From Frateuria soli (GTDB lineage: Bacteria > Pseudomonadota > Gammaproteobacteria > Xanthomonadales > Rhodanobacteraceae): a DNA stretch of 64,000 bases. Positions 45,018-54,259 of this stretch are shown here, in pieces. Within the stretch, counting starts at the first letter, position 1. The number at the start of each line of letters is the position of its first letter. The notes below the pieces were generated by a model, which had not been told where the DNA came from, did no database searches, and saw only the letters and a program-made list of their open reading frames with translations. The stretch spans positions 310,001 through 374,000 of the forward strand of contig NZ_CP088252.1 in assembly GCF_021117385.1 (NCBI RefSeq), written 5' to 3'. The position numbers and the translations under genes are program-made.

Positions 45018-46385
45018 TCAGGGCAACAGCTTGCCCGGATTGAGGATGCCGGCCGGATCGAAGGCGCGCTTCACCTCGCGCATCAGTTGCAAGGTGGATG
45101 GCGGCAGCGCCAGTGGCATGAACTCGCGCTTGGCCAGGCCGATGCCGTGTTCGCCCGACAAGGTGCCTTCCAGTTCGATCACCAGCGCGAAGATCTCGGC
45201 CAGGCAGGCGCGCGCGCGCTCGCGCTCGGCGGCGTCGCGCGGCAACAGGTTGACGTGAAGGTTGCCGTTGCCGGCATGGCCGAAACTGACCACGAGCACG
45301 TCGTGCTTCGCCGCGAGCCGTCCGATCCCCTGCACCAGCTCGGGCAGGCGGCTGACCGGGACCACCACGTCCTCGTTGATCTTGTCCGGCGCGATCGTGC
45401 GCTGCGCTGGCGAGAGCGCCTTGCGCGCGGCCCACAGTCGCTCGGCCTCCTCGACGGTAGCGGCCGTGTGCAGGGTCTCCATGCCGTCGCCGCGCGCGGC
45501 GGCCGAGACGGCGGCGACGGCGGCATCCAGCGTTTCCGGTTCCCCATCGACCTCGATCATCAGCAGCGCGCCGGCCAGCGGCACCTCGTTGCCGGCGTGC
45601 GCGTGGGCGAGCTTCAGTGCCGTCTCGTCGACGAACTCCAGCGCGCAGGGCGTCACCGGCTGGCCCATGATGCGTGCCACCGCCTGCGCGGCTGCGCCGA
45701 CGTCGCGATAGGTCGCGCGCAACGTGCGGATGGCCGAAGGGCGGGGCGTGAGCCTGAGCGTGGCTTCGGTGACCAGCGCCAGCGTGCCTTCCGAGCCGAT
45801 CAGCAGCCGGGTCAGGTCGTAGCCGGTGGCGCCCTTGCTGGTGTAGGTGCCACAGCGGAAGCCTTCGCCCGTACCGGCGACGGCGCGCAGGCCCAGCGTG
45901 TTCTCGCGCGGCGTGCCGTACTTGACCGCGCGCGGGCCGGCGGCATTGCAGGCGAGGTTGCCGCCGATGCTGCACCAGGGCGAGGAGCTCGGGTCCGGCG
46001 GCCAGAACAGGCCGTGCGGCGCCAGCGCGCGCTGCAGGTCGCCGTTGAGCACGCCCGGCTCGACCACTGCCAGCCGGTTGGCCGGGTCGATGCGCAGGAT
46101 GCGGTTCATGCGCTCGAAGCTCGCCACCACGCCGCCTTCGACCGGCACCGTGGCGCCAGTGGTGTTGCTGCCGCGTCCGCGCGCGGTGAGCGGCACGCGA
46201 TGCTCGCGGCAGGCGCGCACCAGCGCTTCGACCTGGGCGTGTTCCGTCGGGAACACCACGGCGTCCGGCTGCGCGTTGAGGCGCGAGTTGTCGTAGGCGT
46301 ACGCCAGCCGCTCGGCCGAGCCGGTGTGGACGGCGTCGGCGAAGATCGAGCGAAGCGCGGTCAGGAAAGATGGGGGTAGGGGCAT
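45018..46385 (-). CDS. FAD-linked D-2-hydroxyacid (D-lactate/glycolate-type) dehydrogenase
   Basis: A 455-residue flavoprotein. The FAD-binding type-4 domain has ARGRGSNTTGATVP (68-81), PPDPSSSPWCSIGGNLACNA and LIGSEGTLALVTEATLRL; the C-terminal cap has FGHAGNGNLHVNLLP and SGEHGIGLAKREFM. It belongs to the GlcD/Dld2 group that oxidises D-lactate or related acids and passes electrons to the respiratory chain or a cytochrome. The subgroup cannot be fixed by eye. Start at 46385 matches the family N-terminus. It lies alone, followed by 58 bp and the glycosylase gene. Confidence 0.9.
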   Translation of the reverse strand: MPLPPSFLTALRSIFADAVHTGSAERLAYAYDNSRLNAQPDAVVFPTEHAQVEALVRACREHRVPLTARGRGSNTTGATVPVEGGVVASFERMNRILRIDPANRLAVVEPGVLNGDLQRALAPHGLFWPPDPSSSPWCSIGGNLACNAAGPRAVKYGTPRENTLGLRAVAGTGEGFRCGTYTSKGATGYDLTRLLIGSEGTLALVTEATLRLTPRPSAIRTLRATYRDVGAAAQAVARIMGQPVTPCALEFVDETALKLAHAHAGNEVPLAGALLMIEVDGEPETLDAAVAAVSAAARGDGMETLHTAATVEEAERLWAARKALSPAQRTIAPDKINEDVVVPVSRLPELVQGIGRLAAKHDVLVVSFGHAGNGNLHVNLLPRDAAERERARACLAEIFALVIELEGTLSGEHGIGLAKREFMPLALPPSTLQLMREVKRAFDPAGILNPGKLLP

Positions 46386-46402
46386 GGCTCTTGGCTCTTG
46401 GC

Positions 46403-46450
46403 TCCCTCTCTCCCGGCTATGCCGGGGGAGAGGGTTGGGGAGAGGGGGAG
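46403..46450. repeat. Family A repeat, left arm of an inverted pair
   Basis: CTCCCTCTCTCCCGGCTATG with CCGGGGGAGAGGGTTGGGGA. Its reverse complement matches the copy at 46578-46624, including the GGCTATGCCG loop. Confidence 0.85.
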
Positions 46451-46493
46451 GCCTTTGGTTGAAGCAGCGAAATTAGCGCAATCCCGCGCCTTG

Positions 46494-46526
46494 CCTCTCT
46501 CCCCTCCAGGAAGGGGGGCGGGTTGG
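46494..46526. repeat. Degenerate family A repeat
   Basis: CCTCTCTCCCCTCCAGGAAG followed by GGGGGGCGGGTTGGG, between the two arms of the inverted pair. Confidence 0.65.
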
Positions 46527-46577
46527 GAGCGGTGCAAGCAGTGAATCGGGTTGGTGTGGCCCGAATAAGCAAGGGCC

Positions 46578-46624
46578 TCCCCCTCTCCCCAGCCCTCTCC
46601 CCCGGCATAGCCGGGGGAGAGGGA
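46578..46624. repeat. Family A repeat, right arm of an inverted pair
   Basis: CTCCCCCTCTCCCCAGCCCT with CTCCCCCGGCATAGCCGGGG; inverse of 46403-46450. It ends four bases before the yraN stop codon. Confidence 0.85.
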
Positions 46625-46628
46625 TCGG

Positions 46629-46985
46629 TCACTCGGCCTCGAACGCGCCCTTCAACCAGTGCATCCTCGCCTCGTTCGCCGGGCCGTCGTAGCTCACCAC
46701 ATCGAAGCGGCAGGGGCGGCTGGCATGCTGGGCGTGCGCCGCCAGCCACAACTGCGCGGTGCGGATCAGTTTTTCCTGCTTGGACCGCGTGACCGACGCC
46801 GCCGCATCGCCATGGCCGGCGCGCACGCGATAGCGCACTTCGACGAACACCACCGTGTCGCCGTCGCGCATCACCAGGTCCAGCTCGCCGTGGCGCGTGT
46901 TGTAGTTGCGCGCCAGTGGCTTCAGGCCGGCGCGCTCCAGCTCGCGGCAGGCGCGCTGTTCGAAGGCCTCGCCCGCCGCGCGCAT
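46629..46985 (-). CDS. yraN: YraN-family nuclease-like protein
   Basis: A 118-residue UPF0102 protein with a restriction-endonuclease-like fold. The core GELDLVMRDGDTVVFVEVRY (33-52) has the E...D...ExK-type arrangement, with arginine where the lysine usually stands. Its function is unproven; members sit next to lpoA and rsmI in many gammaproteobacteria, as here. The ATG at 46985 overlaps the lpoA stop by one base. Confidence 0.9.
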   Translation of the reverse strand: MRAAGEAFEQRACRELERAGLKPLARNYNTRHGELDLVMRDGDTVVFVEVRYRVRAGHGDAAASVTRSKQEKLIRTAQLWLAAHAQHASRPCRFDVVSYDGPANEARMHWLKGAFEAE

Positions 46986-48943
46986 CAGTGGCCGGCGGGC
47001 GGAAGGGTGGTCGAGGCGGCGGGCGGCACGCCGGTGGACGTCGCGGGGATCGGCGTGCGGGTCCCTTCGTCCACCGGCGGGGCGGACGAGGGCACGTCGT
47101 CCATCTGCAGGCTGCCGGTCAGCGGCCGGGCAAGACCATCCTGGAAGCGCGCCCATACAAGCACGCGGCGGATGCGGCCGAACTGGTCGGCGGCAAGCTG
47201 GCCGCTGGCGCCGGGCAGGTAGCTGCCGGGGTGGTCGCGCAGCCAGTCGAGGTAGGGCACCAGGTTCCATGCGTCCATGCCGAAGGCGAACAGCCGCGCC
47301 GAGGTGCCGCGCGCGGCGGGCAACCGGGAGGCGATCGCGTCATGGCTGGGCAGGCCGGGCTGGGCGTCGAACAGCCAGGGCGCGTCGGAGAACTCCACGC
47401 CGTCGAGGTCGCGGTTGGCGGCCGCGTCATCCACGCCCGCATAGATATGCGAGGTGGCGAACACCGGCAGTCCCACGTGCGCGACGTGCAATTGCGGCAG
47501 CAGCAGGCGGGCCTGCTCCGGACGCATGCTTATGAAGATGCCGGTGTCGCCGGTCGGCACCGGCGCGGGCGGGGCTTCCACGCTGCCGGCGGCGGCGGGC
47601 ACCGAGGCGGCTTGCGCCGGTTCGGTCCCGGCCAGCGGCGTGGCCGTCGTGGGCATGTTCAGGCCGGCGATCGCGCTGGCGTAGTTCACCTTGCCCGGCG
47701 GCAGCATGGCCATCCCGGCGACGTGGCCGCCCCGTGCCTCGAACTCGGCCTTGAAGGCGCCCGCGGCGCGCTGGGCGAAGTCGTCGTCGGACACCATCAC
47801 ATAGGCGCCGTGGATGCCGCGTTCGACCATGTGGTCGGCCGCTTGCGCGCCCTCGGTCTCCGGCAGCAGGCCGAACTCGGTGGCGCCGGAGGCGGGCAGG
47901 CTCTTGTCGTCCGGGTGGTTGAGCGCGAGCAACGGCACCGGCAGCTGCGCCTGGCCGAACACCGCGGCGACCTCGGTGCGGGTCAGCGGACCGACGATCA
48001 GCTGCGCGCCATCACGGGCGGCCTGCTGGTACGCCTTGATCGCGCTGTCGGCGCTGCCTCCACTGTCGTATACGCGCACGTTGGCGCGCGGCGCGTGGGT
48101 GCGGGCGGCATCGGCGTAGCCGGCGAAGAAACCCTGGCGGACGGCGCCGCTGGCGCTGGCGAAGTTGCCACCCAGCGGCAGCAGCAGCGCCACGTTCGCG
48201 GGCATGCGGTAGCCCTCGCGCACGTTCGCATCCGCGCCCGGCAACATGGTGCCGACCGGCTGTTCGAGATCCGGCTGCGGCTGCGCCACCGGCACGCCGA
48301 GCCGGGTCAGCGCCTCGTTGACCCACGGCAGCATGCGGTCGCCGGCCTGCATGGCGGTGCCGCGGCGCTTGAGCGGTTCGACGCCCAGGCGGCCGAGCAG
48401 GTCGAGGATCTGCTTGCGGTTCTGCGTATGGTCCAGGCCTTCAAGCTGGGGGTCCATCTGCACGCGCGTGCGTGCGGCGCCCCACAGGTCGCCGCTGGCT
48501 TCCATGGCGCGCGCGCGCAGTTCGAGCAGGCGCAGTTCGAGCGTCGGCGGCACCGGCGTCGGCTGGGTGGTCAGTTGCAGCGCGGTATGCGCGTCACGCC
48601 GTGCGAGCGCCAGTTCCGCGCGGAGGAGATCGTAGCGGGCAGCATCCTCGCCCCGCAGACGGGGGCGGCGCACCTGGTCGAGCAGCGGAGCGGCCTGTTC
48701 GAGCGCGCCTTCCTCGCGGTACACCTCGGCCGCCAGGATGTTGTAGTGGTCGCTGTCGCCGGTCTGCCGGCCCAGGTCGAGATAGGCCTGGATCGCCTGG
48801 TCGAACTGTCCCTGGCTGGCGAGCTGTCCGGCGTGCTGCGCGGCGGCCAGTTCCTGCGGTGAGCGGGTCACCTTGGTCGGCACGCAGGCGGCCAGGCCTA
48901 TGGCGATCAGCAGGCCGAGGCCGGCGGCGCGGAGCAGTCGCAT
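46985..48943 (-). CDS. lpoA: Penicillin-binding protein activator LpoA (outer-membrane lipoprotein)
   Basis: A 652-residue lipoprotein that in E. coli activates PBP1A from the outer membrane. The signal peptide ends with lipobox LAAC, lipidated cysteine C20. The N-terminal half (about 25-250) is TPR-like (AHAGQLASQGQFDQAIQAYL); the C-terminal half (about 260-630) has the periplasmic-binding-protein fold of the LppC family (VALLLPLGGNFASASGAVRQ). A Pro/Ala-rich insertion lies around residues 425-465. The start at 48943 follows AAGGGA; an ATG nine codons upstream would disturb the signal peptide. Divergent from rsmI, as in E. coli. Confidence 0.93.
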   Translation of the reverse strand: MRLLRAAGLGLLIAIGLAACVPTKVTRSPQELAAAQHAGQLASQGQFDQAIQAYLDLGRQTGDSDHYNILAAEVYREEGALEQAAPLLDQVRRPRLRGEDAARYDLLRAELALARRDAHTALQLTTQPTPVPPTLELRLLELRARAMEASGDLWGAARTRVQMDPQLEGLDHTQNRKQILDLLGRLGVEPLKRRGTAMQAGDRMLPWVNEALTRLGVPVAQPQPDLEQPVGTMLPGADANVREGYRMPANVALLLPLGGNFASASGAVRQGFFAGYADAARTHAPRANVRVYDSGGSADSAIKAYQQAARDGAQLIVGPLTRTEVAAVFGQAQLPVPLLALNHPDDKSLPASGATEFGLLPETEGAQAADHMVERGIHGAYVMVSDDDFAQRAAGAFKAEFEARGGHVAGMAMLPPGKVNYASAIAGLNMPTTATPLAGTEPAQAASVPAAAGSVEAPPAPVPTGDTGIFISMRPEQARLLLPQLHVAHVGLPVFATSHIYAGVDDAAANRDLDGVEFSDAPWLFDAQPGLPSHDAIASRLPAARGTSARLFAFGMDAWNLVPYLDWLRDHPGSYLPGASGQLAADQFGRIRRVLVWARFQDGLARPLTGSLQMDDVPSSAPPVDEGTRTPIPATSTGVPPAASTTLPPAGH

Positions 48944-49028
48944 GGAGTGTCCCTTGGTCGTGGTCGACATGGTGAGCGATCATAGCCGATCGTGTCGCGA
49001 GCCCTTTGCGCACCGCCCCGGAGTTTCC

Positions 49029-49856
49029 ATGCCTACTGTCCAGCCCGGCAGCCTGTCGGTGGTCGCCACGCCGATCGGCCATCGCGACGACATCTCCGCG
49101 CGTGCGATTGCCACGCTGCGTGGCGCCGACGTGATCGCGGCGGAGGACACGCGCCACAGTCGTCCGCTGTTGCTCCACTACAACGTCGACGTGCCGCTGG
49201 TGGCGCTGCACGAGCACAACGAGCGCGACGTGGTGGATGGGCTGGTGCGACGGATGCTGGACGGGCAGTCGGTGGCGCTGATCTCCGACGCGGGTACGCC
49301 GCTGGTAAGCGACCCCGGTTTCCGGCTGGTGCGCGCGGCGCGCGCGGCGGGCATCCGTTGCGTGCCGATTCCCGGCGCCTGCGCGGCGATCGCGGCGCTG
49401 TCGGTGGCGGGGCTGCCGAGCGACCGCTTCGTTTTCGAGGGCTTCCTGCCACCCAAGGCGGCCGCACGGCGCAGCCGGCTGCGGGAACTGGCCGGCGAGC
49501 CGCGCACGCTCATTTTCTACGAGTCCTCCCATCGCGTGGCCGAGAGCCTGGCCGACATGCGCGAAGTGTTCGGCGGTGCGCGCGAGGCGGTGCTGGCGCG
49601 TGAGCTGACCAAGCTGTTCGAGACGGTGATCGGCGAGCCGTTGGAGGAGCTTGCTGCGCGCGTGGCGGGCGATCCGGACCAGCAGCGCGGCGAGTGCGTG
49701 ATCCTGGTGGCCGGTCGCGGCGAGGAGGCGGACACGCGGCTGGCCGAAGGGCAGCGCGTGTTTGCCTTGTTGCGCGAAGAGATGGCGCCCGCCAAGGCAG
49801 CCAAGCTTGCCGCAGCGATCACCGGTGCGCCGAGAAAGGCCCTCTATCAGATGTAG
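49029..49856 (+). CDS. rsmI: 16S rRNA 2'-O-ribose (C1402) methyltransferase RsmI
   Basis: A 275-residue SAM-dependent methyltransferase that modifies C1402 in the 16S rRNA P-site. LSVVATPIGHRDDIS (8-22), AAEDTRHS, SDAGTPLVSDPG, PGACAAIAALSVAGLP and FYESSHRV are signature blocks. The ATG at 49029 is set by the conserved start. The stop TAG (49854-49856) lies within the GTAGGAGC edge of a REP element. Confidence 0.95.
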   Translation: MPTVQPGSLSVVATPIGHRDDISARAIATLRGADVIAAEDTRHSRPLLLHYNVDVPLVALHEHNERDVVDGLVRRMLDGQSVALISDAGTPLVSDPGFRLVRAARAAGIRCVPIPGACAAIAALSVAGLPSDRFVFEGFLPPKAAARRSRLRELAGEPRTLIFYESSHRVAESLADMREVFGGAREAVLARELTKLFETVIGEPLEELAARVAGDPDQQRGECVILVAGRGEEADTRLAEGQRVFALLREEMAPAKAAKLAAAITGAPRKALYQM

Positions 49857-49922
49857 GAGCGCACCTGTGCGCGACCGTCATGTCCGATGGGGGTCGCGGT
49901 CGCGCACAGGTGCGCTCCTACA
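49853..49922. repeat. REP element (family B) providing the rsmI stop codon
   Basis: GTAGGAGCGCACCTGTGCGC and its exact inverse GCGCACAGGTGCGCTCCTAC form a 20-bp stem. It begins with the rsmI stop TAG and ends 43 bases before the rnpB -10 box. Confidence 0.92.
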
Positions 49923-49964
49923 GTGGGGTAGCTTTTCCAATCCCCGATCCCGTCTCCCGGGCGG

Positions 49965-49970
49965 TACAAT
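49965..49970 (+). promoter_or_regulatory. rnpB -10 element
   Basis: TACAAT seven bases before the predicted RNase P RNA 5' end. No clear -35 hexamer. Confidence 0.6.
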
Positions 49971-49976
49971 GGTCGC

Positions 49977-50342
<366 letters not shown>

Positions 50343-50375
50343 CTTGCGGCGGCGCGCTCCGGCGCGCTGCCAGGG

Positions 50376-50419
50376 AAGGGCCGGGGTGGCGCGGAGGATT
50401 CGCCACCCCGGCCCTTTTT
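50376..50419 (+). terminator. rnpB intrinsic terminator
   Basis: AAGGGCCGGGGTGGCG (50376-50391) pairs with CGCCACCCCGGCCCTT (50401-50416), followed by TTT to 50419. The 278 bp from here to the mraZ promoter show no gene. Confidence 0.9.
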
Positions 50420-50697
50420 CGTGTGGCCCTGGCTTGGCGGGGCCTTGGGCGCGACCGTGGGTCGTGGTGGCGGCAGGCGCATGGATGACGATCGCGCCCG
50501 GCGACGCTCCTGCAGGGGCTGGGGCCTGAACGGCAAGTTCATGTCCGGTCTGCCTGGGCCGGAAAGCGGCCGTGACCTGCCTCACAAGCGGTTTGGAAAA
50601 CTCCCCTGCTTTCAAGCACCTTGCGGACCTTCCTCCCAAATGGCTGGAAATACGTCCACACTTCCGCCTTTCTCTTTGATTCGCAAGCAAAATTCCC

Positions 50698-50726
50698 TTG
50701 ACGTCTCAAAAGGCGAGACGTATCGT
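50698..50726 (+). promoter_or_regulatory. dcw cluster promoter (Pmra)
   Basis: TTGACG (50698-50703), 17-bp spacer, TATCGT (50721-50726). The spacer holds a dyad CGTCTC-aaaaggc-GAGACG (50702-50720). A transcript would start near 50733, inside the MraZ repeats. Confidence 0.65.
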
Positions 50727-50760
50727 GGGACCCTGTGTGAAATCGTGGGAATCAGTGGAG
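50725..50760 (+). promoter_or_regulatory. MraZ operator: four direct repeats
   Basis: GTGGGA (50725), GTGTGA (50735), GTGGGA (50745) and GTGGAG (50755) recur every 10 bp. GTGGG-type direct repeats with 10-bp period are the known binding sites of MraZ, which represses its own cluster. The fourth also serves as the mraZ ribosome binding site (GGAG). Confidence 0.8.
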
Positions 50761-50769
50761 TCCACGCAG

Positions 50770-51216
50770 GTGTTCCAGGGCGAGACCGCCATCACCGTTG
50801 ACGACAAGGGCCGACTGGCCATTCCGACCTCGTATCGGGAACTGGTCGCGGGCGAGTGCGCCAATCGTCTGGTGGTCACCTACAGCCCGTTCGAAATGGG
50901 TTGCCTGTGGATCTACCCCTACGCCGAGTGGGAAACGGTGCGCGACCAGGTCAATGCGCTGCCGATGGTCAAGGCGTCCCACCGCAACCTGCAGATGAAG
51001 CTGGTGGGTGCGGCGACCGTGGTCGAGCCGGACGGCGCTTCGCGCATCCTGCTGCCGGCCAGCCAGCGCGGCGCCGCCGGCATCGAGAAGAAGGCGGTAC
51101 TGCTGGGCATGGGCAACAAGTTCGAGTTGTGGAGCGAGCAGGCCCATCTGGCCAAGATCCGCCAGACCCTCGGCGAAGACGACATCACTGACGACATGGC
51201 GGACCTGCGCCTCTGA
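50770..51216 (+). CDS. mraZ: Transcriptional regulator MraZ
   Basis: A 148-residue protein with two AbrB-like halves that forms a ring and represses the dcw cluster. The N-terminal half has [22 protein letters not shown] (residues 2-23) and the second half [15 protein letters not shown]; both carry the DxKGR/DxxxR core. The GTG at 50770 is chosen because MFQGE is the normal N-terminus and GGAG stands nine bases upstream. The four direct repeats just upstream are its likely operator. Confidence 0.95.
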   Translation: MFQGETAITVDDKGRLAIPTSYRELVAGECANRLVVTYSPFEMGCLWIYPYAEWETVRDQVNALPMVKASHRNLQMKLVGAATVVEPDGASRILLPASQRGAAGIEKKAVLLGMGNKFELWSEQAHLAKIRQTLGEDDITDDMADLRL

Positions 51217-51261
51217 GGCGCGGGATCCGGTGCGGGAATTTCGACGGGCGGGAGGTGCGGC

Positions 51262-52182
51262 GTGGCCGAGTTGCGGCACATCCCGGTGATGCTGGGCGAA
51301 GCGGTGGAGGGCCTTGCCGTGCAGGCAGGCGGGCGGTATCTGGATGGCACCTTCGGGCGCGGCGGTCACGCACGCGCGGTGTTGTCGCGCCTGGGGCCCG
51401 ACGGGCGGCTGCTGCTCATGGATCGCGATCCGGCCGCCATCGCCGCCGCGCGCGAGGCCTTCGCGGGCGATGCGCGCGTGTCGATCCGGCATGGCAATTT
51501 TGCCGAGCTGGCCGAATGGGACGAAACCGCCGCCGGTCTCGACGGCGTGCTGCTCGACCTTGGCGTCTCGTCACCGCAACTGGACGAGGCCGCGCGCGGC
51601 TTCAGCTTCATGGCCGATGCGCCGCTGGACATGCGCATGGACACCACGCAGGGCGAGAGCGCCGCGCAGTTCCTCGCCCGCGCCGACGAGCACGAGATCG
51701 CCGACGTGCTGTGGACCTTCGGCGAGGAGCGCTTCAGTCGGAAGATCGCCCGTGCCATCGTGGCGCGCCGCGCCGAGGCGCCGATCGCGCGCACCGGCGA
51801 GTTGGCCGCGCTGATCGAGCGCACCATCGGCCGCCGCGAGCCGGGCAAGCACCCGGCCACGCGCAGCTTCCAGGCCCTGCGCATCCGCGTGAACGGCGAG
51901 CTCGAGTCCGTGCAGCGTGGCCTCGAGGCGGCGCTCGAACGGCTCAAGGTCGGCGGGCGGCTTTCGGTGATCAGCTTCCACTCCCTGGAGGATCGGGCGG
52001 TCAAGCAGTTCATCCGCGACCATTCCGGCCGCGTCCAGGGTAGCCGTCGCGGTCCGCCGGTGGCCGCGAAGCCGGCGCGGCTGGCCGCGGTGGGCAAGCC
52101 GCGCTTCCCCTCCGACGAGGAGCTGGCGGTCAATCCGCGCGCCCGCTCGGCGGTGCTGCGCGTGGCGGAGAAACTCGCATGA
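51262..52182 (+). CDS. rsmH: 16S rRNA (cytosine-1402-N4)-methyltransferase
   Basis: A 306-residue SAM-dependent methyltransferase acting on the same nucleotide as Rsm[14 protein letters not shown] (6-18), [14 protein letters not shown] (SAM site), [18 protein letters not shown] and the C-terminal [12 protein letters not shown] are diagnostic. GTG start with GGAGG five bases upstream. Its stop overlaps ftsL (ATGA). Confidence 0.96.
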   Translation: MAELRHIPVMLGEAVEGLAVQAGGRYLDGTFGRGGHARAVLSRLGPDGRLLLMDRDPAAIAAAREAFAGDARVSIRHGNFAELAEWDETAAGLDGVLLDLGVSSPQLDEAARGFSFMADAPLDMRMDTTQGESAAQFLARADEHEIADVLWTFGEERFSRKIARAIVARRAEAPIARTGELAALIERTIGRREPGKHPATRSFQALRIRVNGELESVQRGLEAALERLKVGGRLSVISFHSLEDRAVKQFIRDHSGRVQGSRRGPPVAAKPARLAAVGKPRFPSDEELAVNPRARSAVLRVAEKLA

Positions 52183-52451
52183 AGGCGCTCGGCGGTGCGG
52201 CGCTCGTGATCCTGCTGCTGGCCGTGCTGGTCAGCGCGATCGGCGTGGTATGGACGCGCCACGAGAGCCGCGTGCTGTTCGTCGAACTGACCCGCCTGCA
52301 GAACCAGCGCGACGAACTCAACGTCGAATATGGCCGGCTCGAACTGGAACAGGCCACCTGGGCCGAGCCGCGACGCATCGACCAGGAGGCCCGCAGCAAA
52401 CTGGGCATGGTCACGCCCAGGCCGCAAGACATCCAGCTGGTGCGTCGATGA
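52179..52451 (+). CDS. ftsL: Cell division protein FtsL
   Basis: A 90-residue bitopic membrane protein: helix at about 6-25, then a periplasmic leucine-zipper coiled coil ([20 protein letters not shown], 35-54). It joins FtsB and FtsQ to activate FtsWI at the septum. Size and place between rsmH and ftsI are canonical. Overlaps both neighbours by four bases. Confidence 0.93.
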   Translation: MKALGGAALVILLLAVLVSAIGVVWTRHESRVLFVELTRLQNQRDELNVEYGRLELEQATWAEPRRIDQEARSKLGMVTPRPQDIQLVRR

Positions 52452-54259
52452 GCCCGCGCCGACCCATTCCCCAGCCTGCCGCCGGCCGTCGCCGTGGCGC
52501 CGGCCCGAGCCCGCGCCGACGGATGTTGCTGGTGGTCGGCGTGCTGTCGCTCGCCTCACTGGGCCTGGTCGCGCGCGCGTTCGACCTGCAGGTGCTGCGC
52601 AAACAGTTCTACCAGGAGCAGGGCGACGCGCGCTTCCTGCGCGAGGTGAAGATCCCGGTGTCGCGCGGCACCATCTTCGACCGCAACGGCGAGCCCCTTG
52701 CGGTGTCCACGCCCGTGATGTCGGTATGGGCCAATCCGCCGCAGGTGCTGGAGAGCGCCGACCGCATCCCGGACCTGGCCGCCGCACTCGGTGTCGATGC
52801 GGGCGAGTTGAAGGAGCGCCTGGCCCAGCGCGCCGACCGCGAATTCGTCTACCTGCGCCGGCAGATGCCGCCGGAAGCCGCCCAGGCCGTGCTCGACCTG
52901 GACATCCCGGGCGTCAACGCACAGCGCGAATACCGCCGCTACTACCCGTCGGGCGAAGTGACCGCGCACGTGCTCGGCTTCACCAATATCGACGATCACG
53001 GCCAGGAAGGGCTCGAGCTTGCGTTCGACGACTGGTTGTCCGGCCAGCCCGGCGCCAAGCGGGTGATCCGCGACCGCATGGGGCGCGTGGTGGAAGACGT
53101 CGAACAGGTGCGCGAGCCCAAGCCGGGCAAGAACCTCACGCTCAGCATCGACCGGCGCATCCAGTTCCTCGCCTACAACGAACTGAAGAACGCGTTGACC
53201 GAGTTCAATGCGGCCTCCGGCTCGATGGTGATCCTGGACGTACCGACCGGCGAAGTGCTGGCGATGGTCAACCTGCCCACCTACAACCCCAATTCGCTGG
53301 CCGGCAGCAAGTTCTCCGACCGGCGCAATCGTGCCGTCACCGACCTGGTCGAGCCGGGCTCGACGATCAAGCCGATCCTGATGGCCGCAGCGCTGTCCAG
53401 CGGCAAGTACACGCCGACCAGTCCGCTGATCGACACCACCGGCGGCCACTGGTATTTCCAGGGCCACGACATCCACGACACGCACAACTACGGCCTGCTC
53501 ACGCCCACCGGCGTGATCACCAAGTCCAGCAACGTCGGCGCCGCGCATATCGCCATGACGCTCGACACGGCGCTCATGTACAACACCTACCGCGCGTTCG
53601 GCTTCGGCAACAGCACCAACAGCGGTTTTCCGGGCGAGTCCTCCGGGCTGCTGCGGATCGGCCGTGACTGGCGCCCGCTGGAACAGGCGATCATGGGCTA
53701 CGGCTACGGCCTCAACGTGACGCCGCTGCAGCTTGCCAATGCCTACGCCACGCTGGGCGACCACGGCGTCATGCATTCGCCGAGCTTCATCAAGGGGGCC
53801 GACAACGAGCCCAAGGCGATCGTCTCCCGGCAAGTCGCCGACGAGATCGTGCGGATGATGGAGACGGTGACCGCCCCGGGTGGTACCGCCACCACCGCGC
53901 GCATTGCCAACTACATCGTGGCGGGCAAGACCGGCACGGCGCACAAGGCCAATGCCGGCGGCTATTCGCGGACCAACTACACGGCCGCGTTCGCCGGCAT
54001 GGTGCCGGCGAGCAACCCGAGGCTGGTCGGCGTGGTCATCATCGACGATCCGCAGAAGCGCAGCTACTACGGCGGCATGGTGTCCGCGCCGGTATTCGCG
54101 CGCGTCATGGAGGGCGCGCTGCGCCTGCTCGACGTGCCGCCGGACAACATCGGCCGCTGGTATGCGGGCGGGCCCCTGATGAGCCCGACCGGACTGGCCG
54201 GCAGCAAGCCGCCCACCGATCCGCCGATCGACGACGCGCCCGTCGAGGAGGAGCCGTGA
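52448..54259 (+). CDS. ftsI: Septal peptidoglycan transpeptidase FtsI (PBP3)
   Basis: A 603-residue class-B penicillin-binding protein that cross-links septal wall. A short basic cytoplasmic segment and one helix (about 25-45) are followed by the pedestal domain with SRGTIFDRNGEPLAVS (about 72-87) and the transpeptidase with STIK (active S305), SSN (360-362) and KTGT (494-497). The C-terminal tail is Pro/Glu-rich. The start at 52448 overlaps ftsL (ATGA). Confidence 0.97.
   Translation: MSPRRPIPQPAAGRRRGAGPSPRRRMLLVVGVLSLASLGLVARAFDLQVLRKQFYQEQGDARFLREVKIPVSRGTIFDRNGEPLAVSTPVMSVWANPPQVLESADRIPDLAAALGVDAGELKERLAQRADREFVYLRRQMPPEAAQAVLDLDIPGVNAQREYRRYYPSGEVTAHVLGFTNIDDHGQEGLELAFDDWLSGQPGAKRVIRDRMGRVVEDVEQVREPKPGKNLTLSIDRRIQFLAYNELKNALTEFNAASGSMVILDVPTGEVLAMVNLPTYNPNSLAGSKFSDRRNRAVTDLVEPGSTIKPILMAAALSSGKYTPTSPLIDTTGGHWYFQGHDIHDTHNYGLLTPTGVITKSSNVGAAHIAMTLDTALMYNTYRAFGFGNSTNSGFPGESSGLLRIGRDWRPLEQAIMGYGYGLNVTPLQLANAYATLGDHGVMHSPSFIKGADNEPKAIVSRQVADEIVRMMETVTAPGGTATTARIANYIVAGKTGTAHKANAGGYSRTNYTAAFAGMVPASNPRLVGVVIIDDPQKRSYYGGMVSAPVFARVMEGALRLLDVPPDNIGRWYAGGPLMSPTGLAGSKPPTDPPIDDAPVEEEP

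Noticed and set aside
50481-50801. A possible small gene between rnpB and mraZ
   Set aside because: No ribosome binding site or recognisable protein; it runs through the mraZ promoter and operator in another frame.
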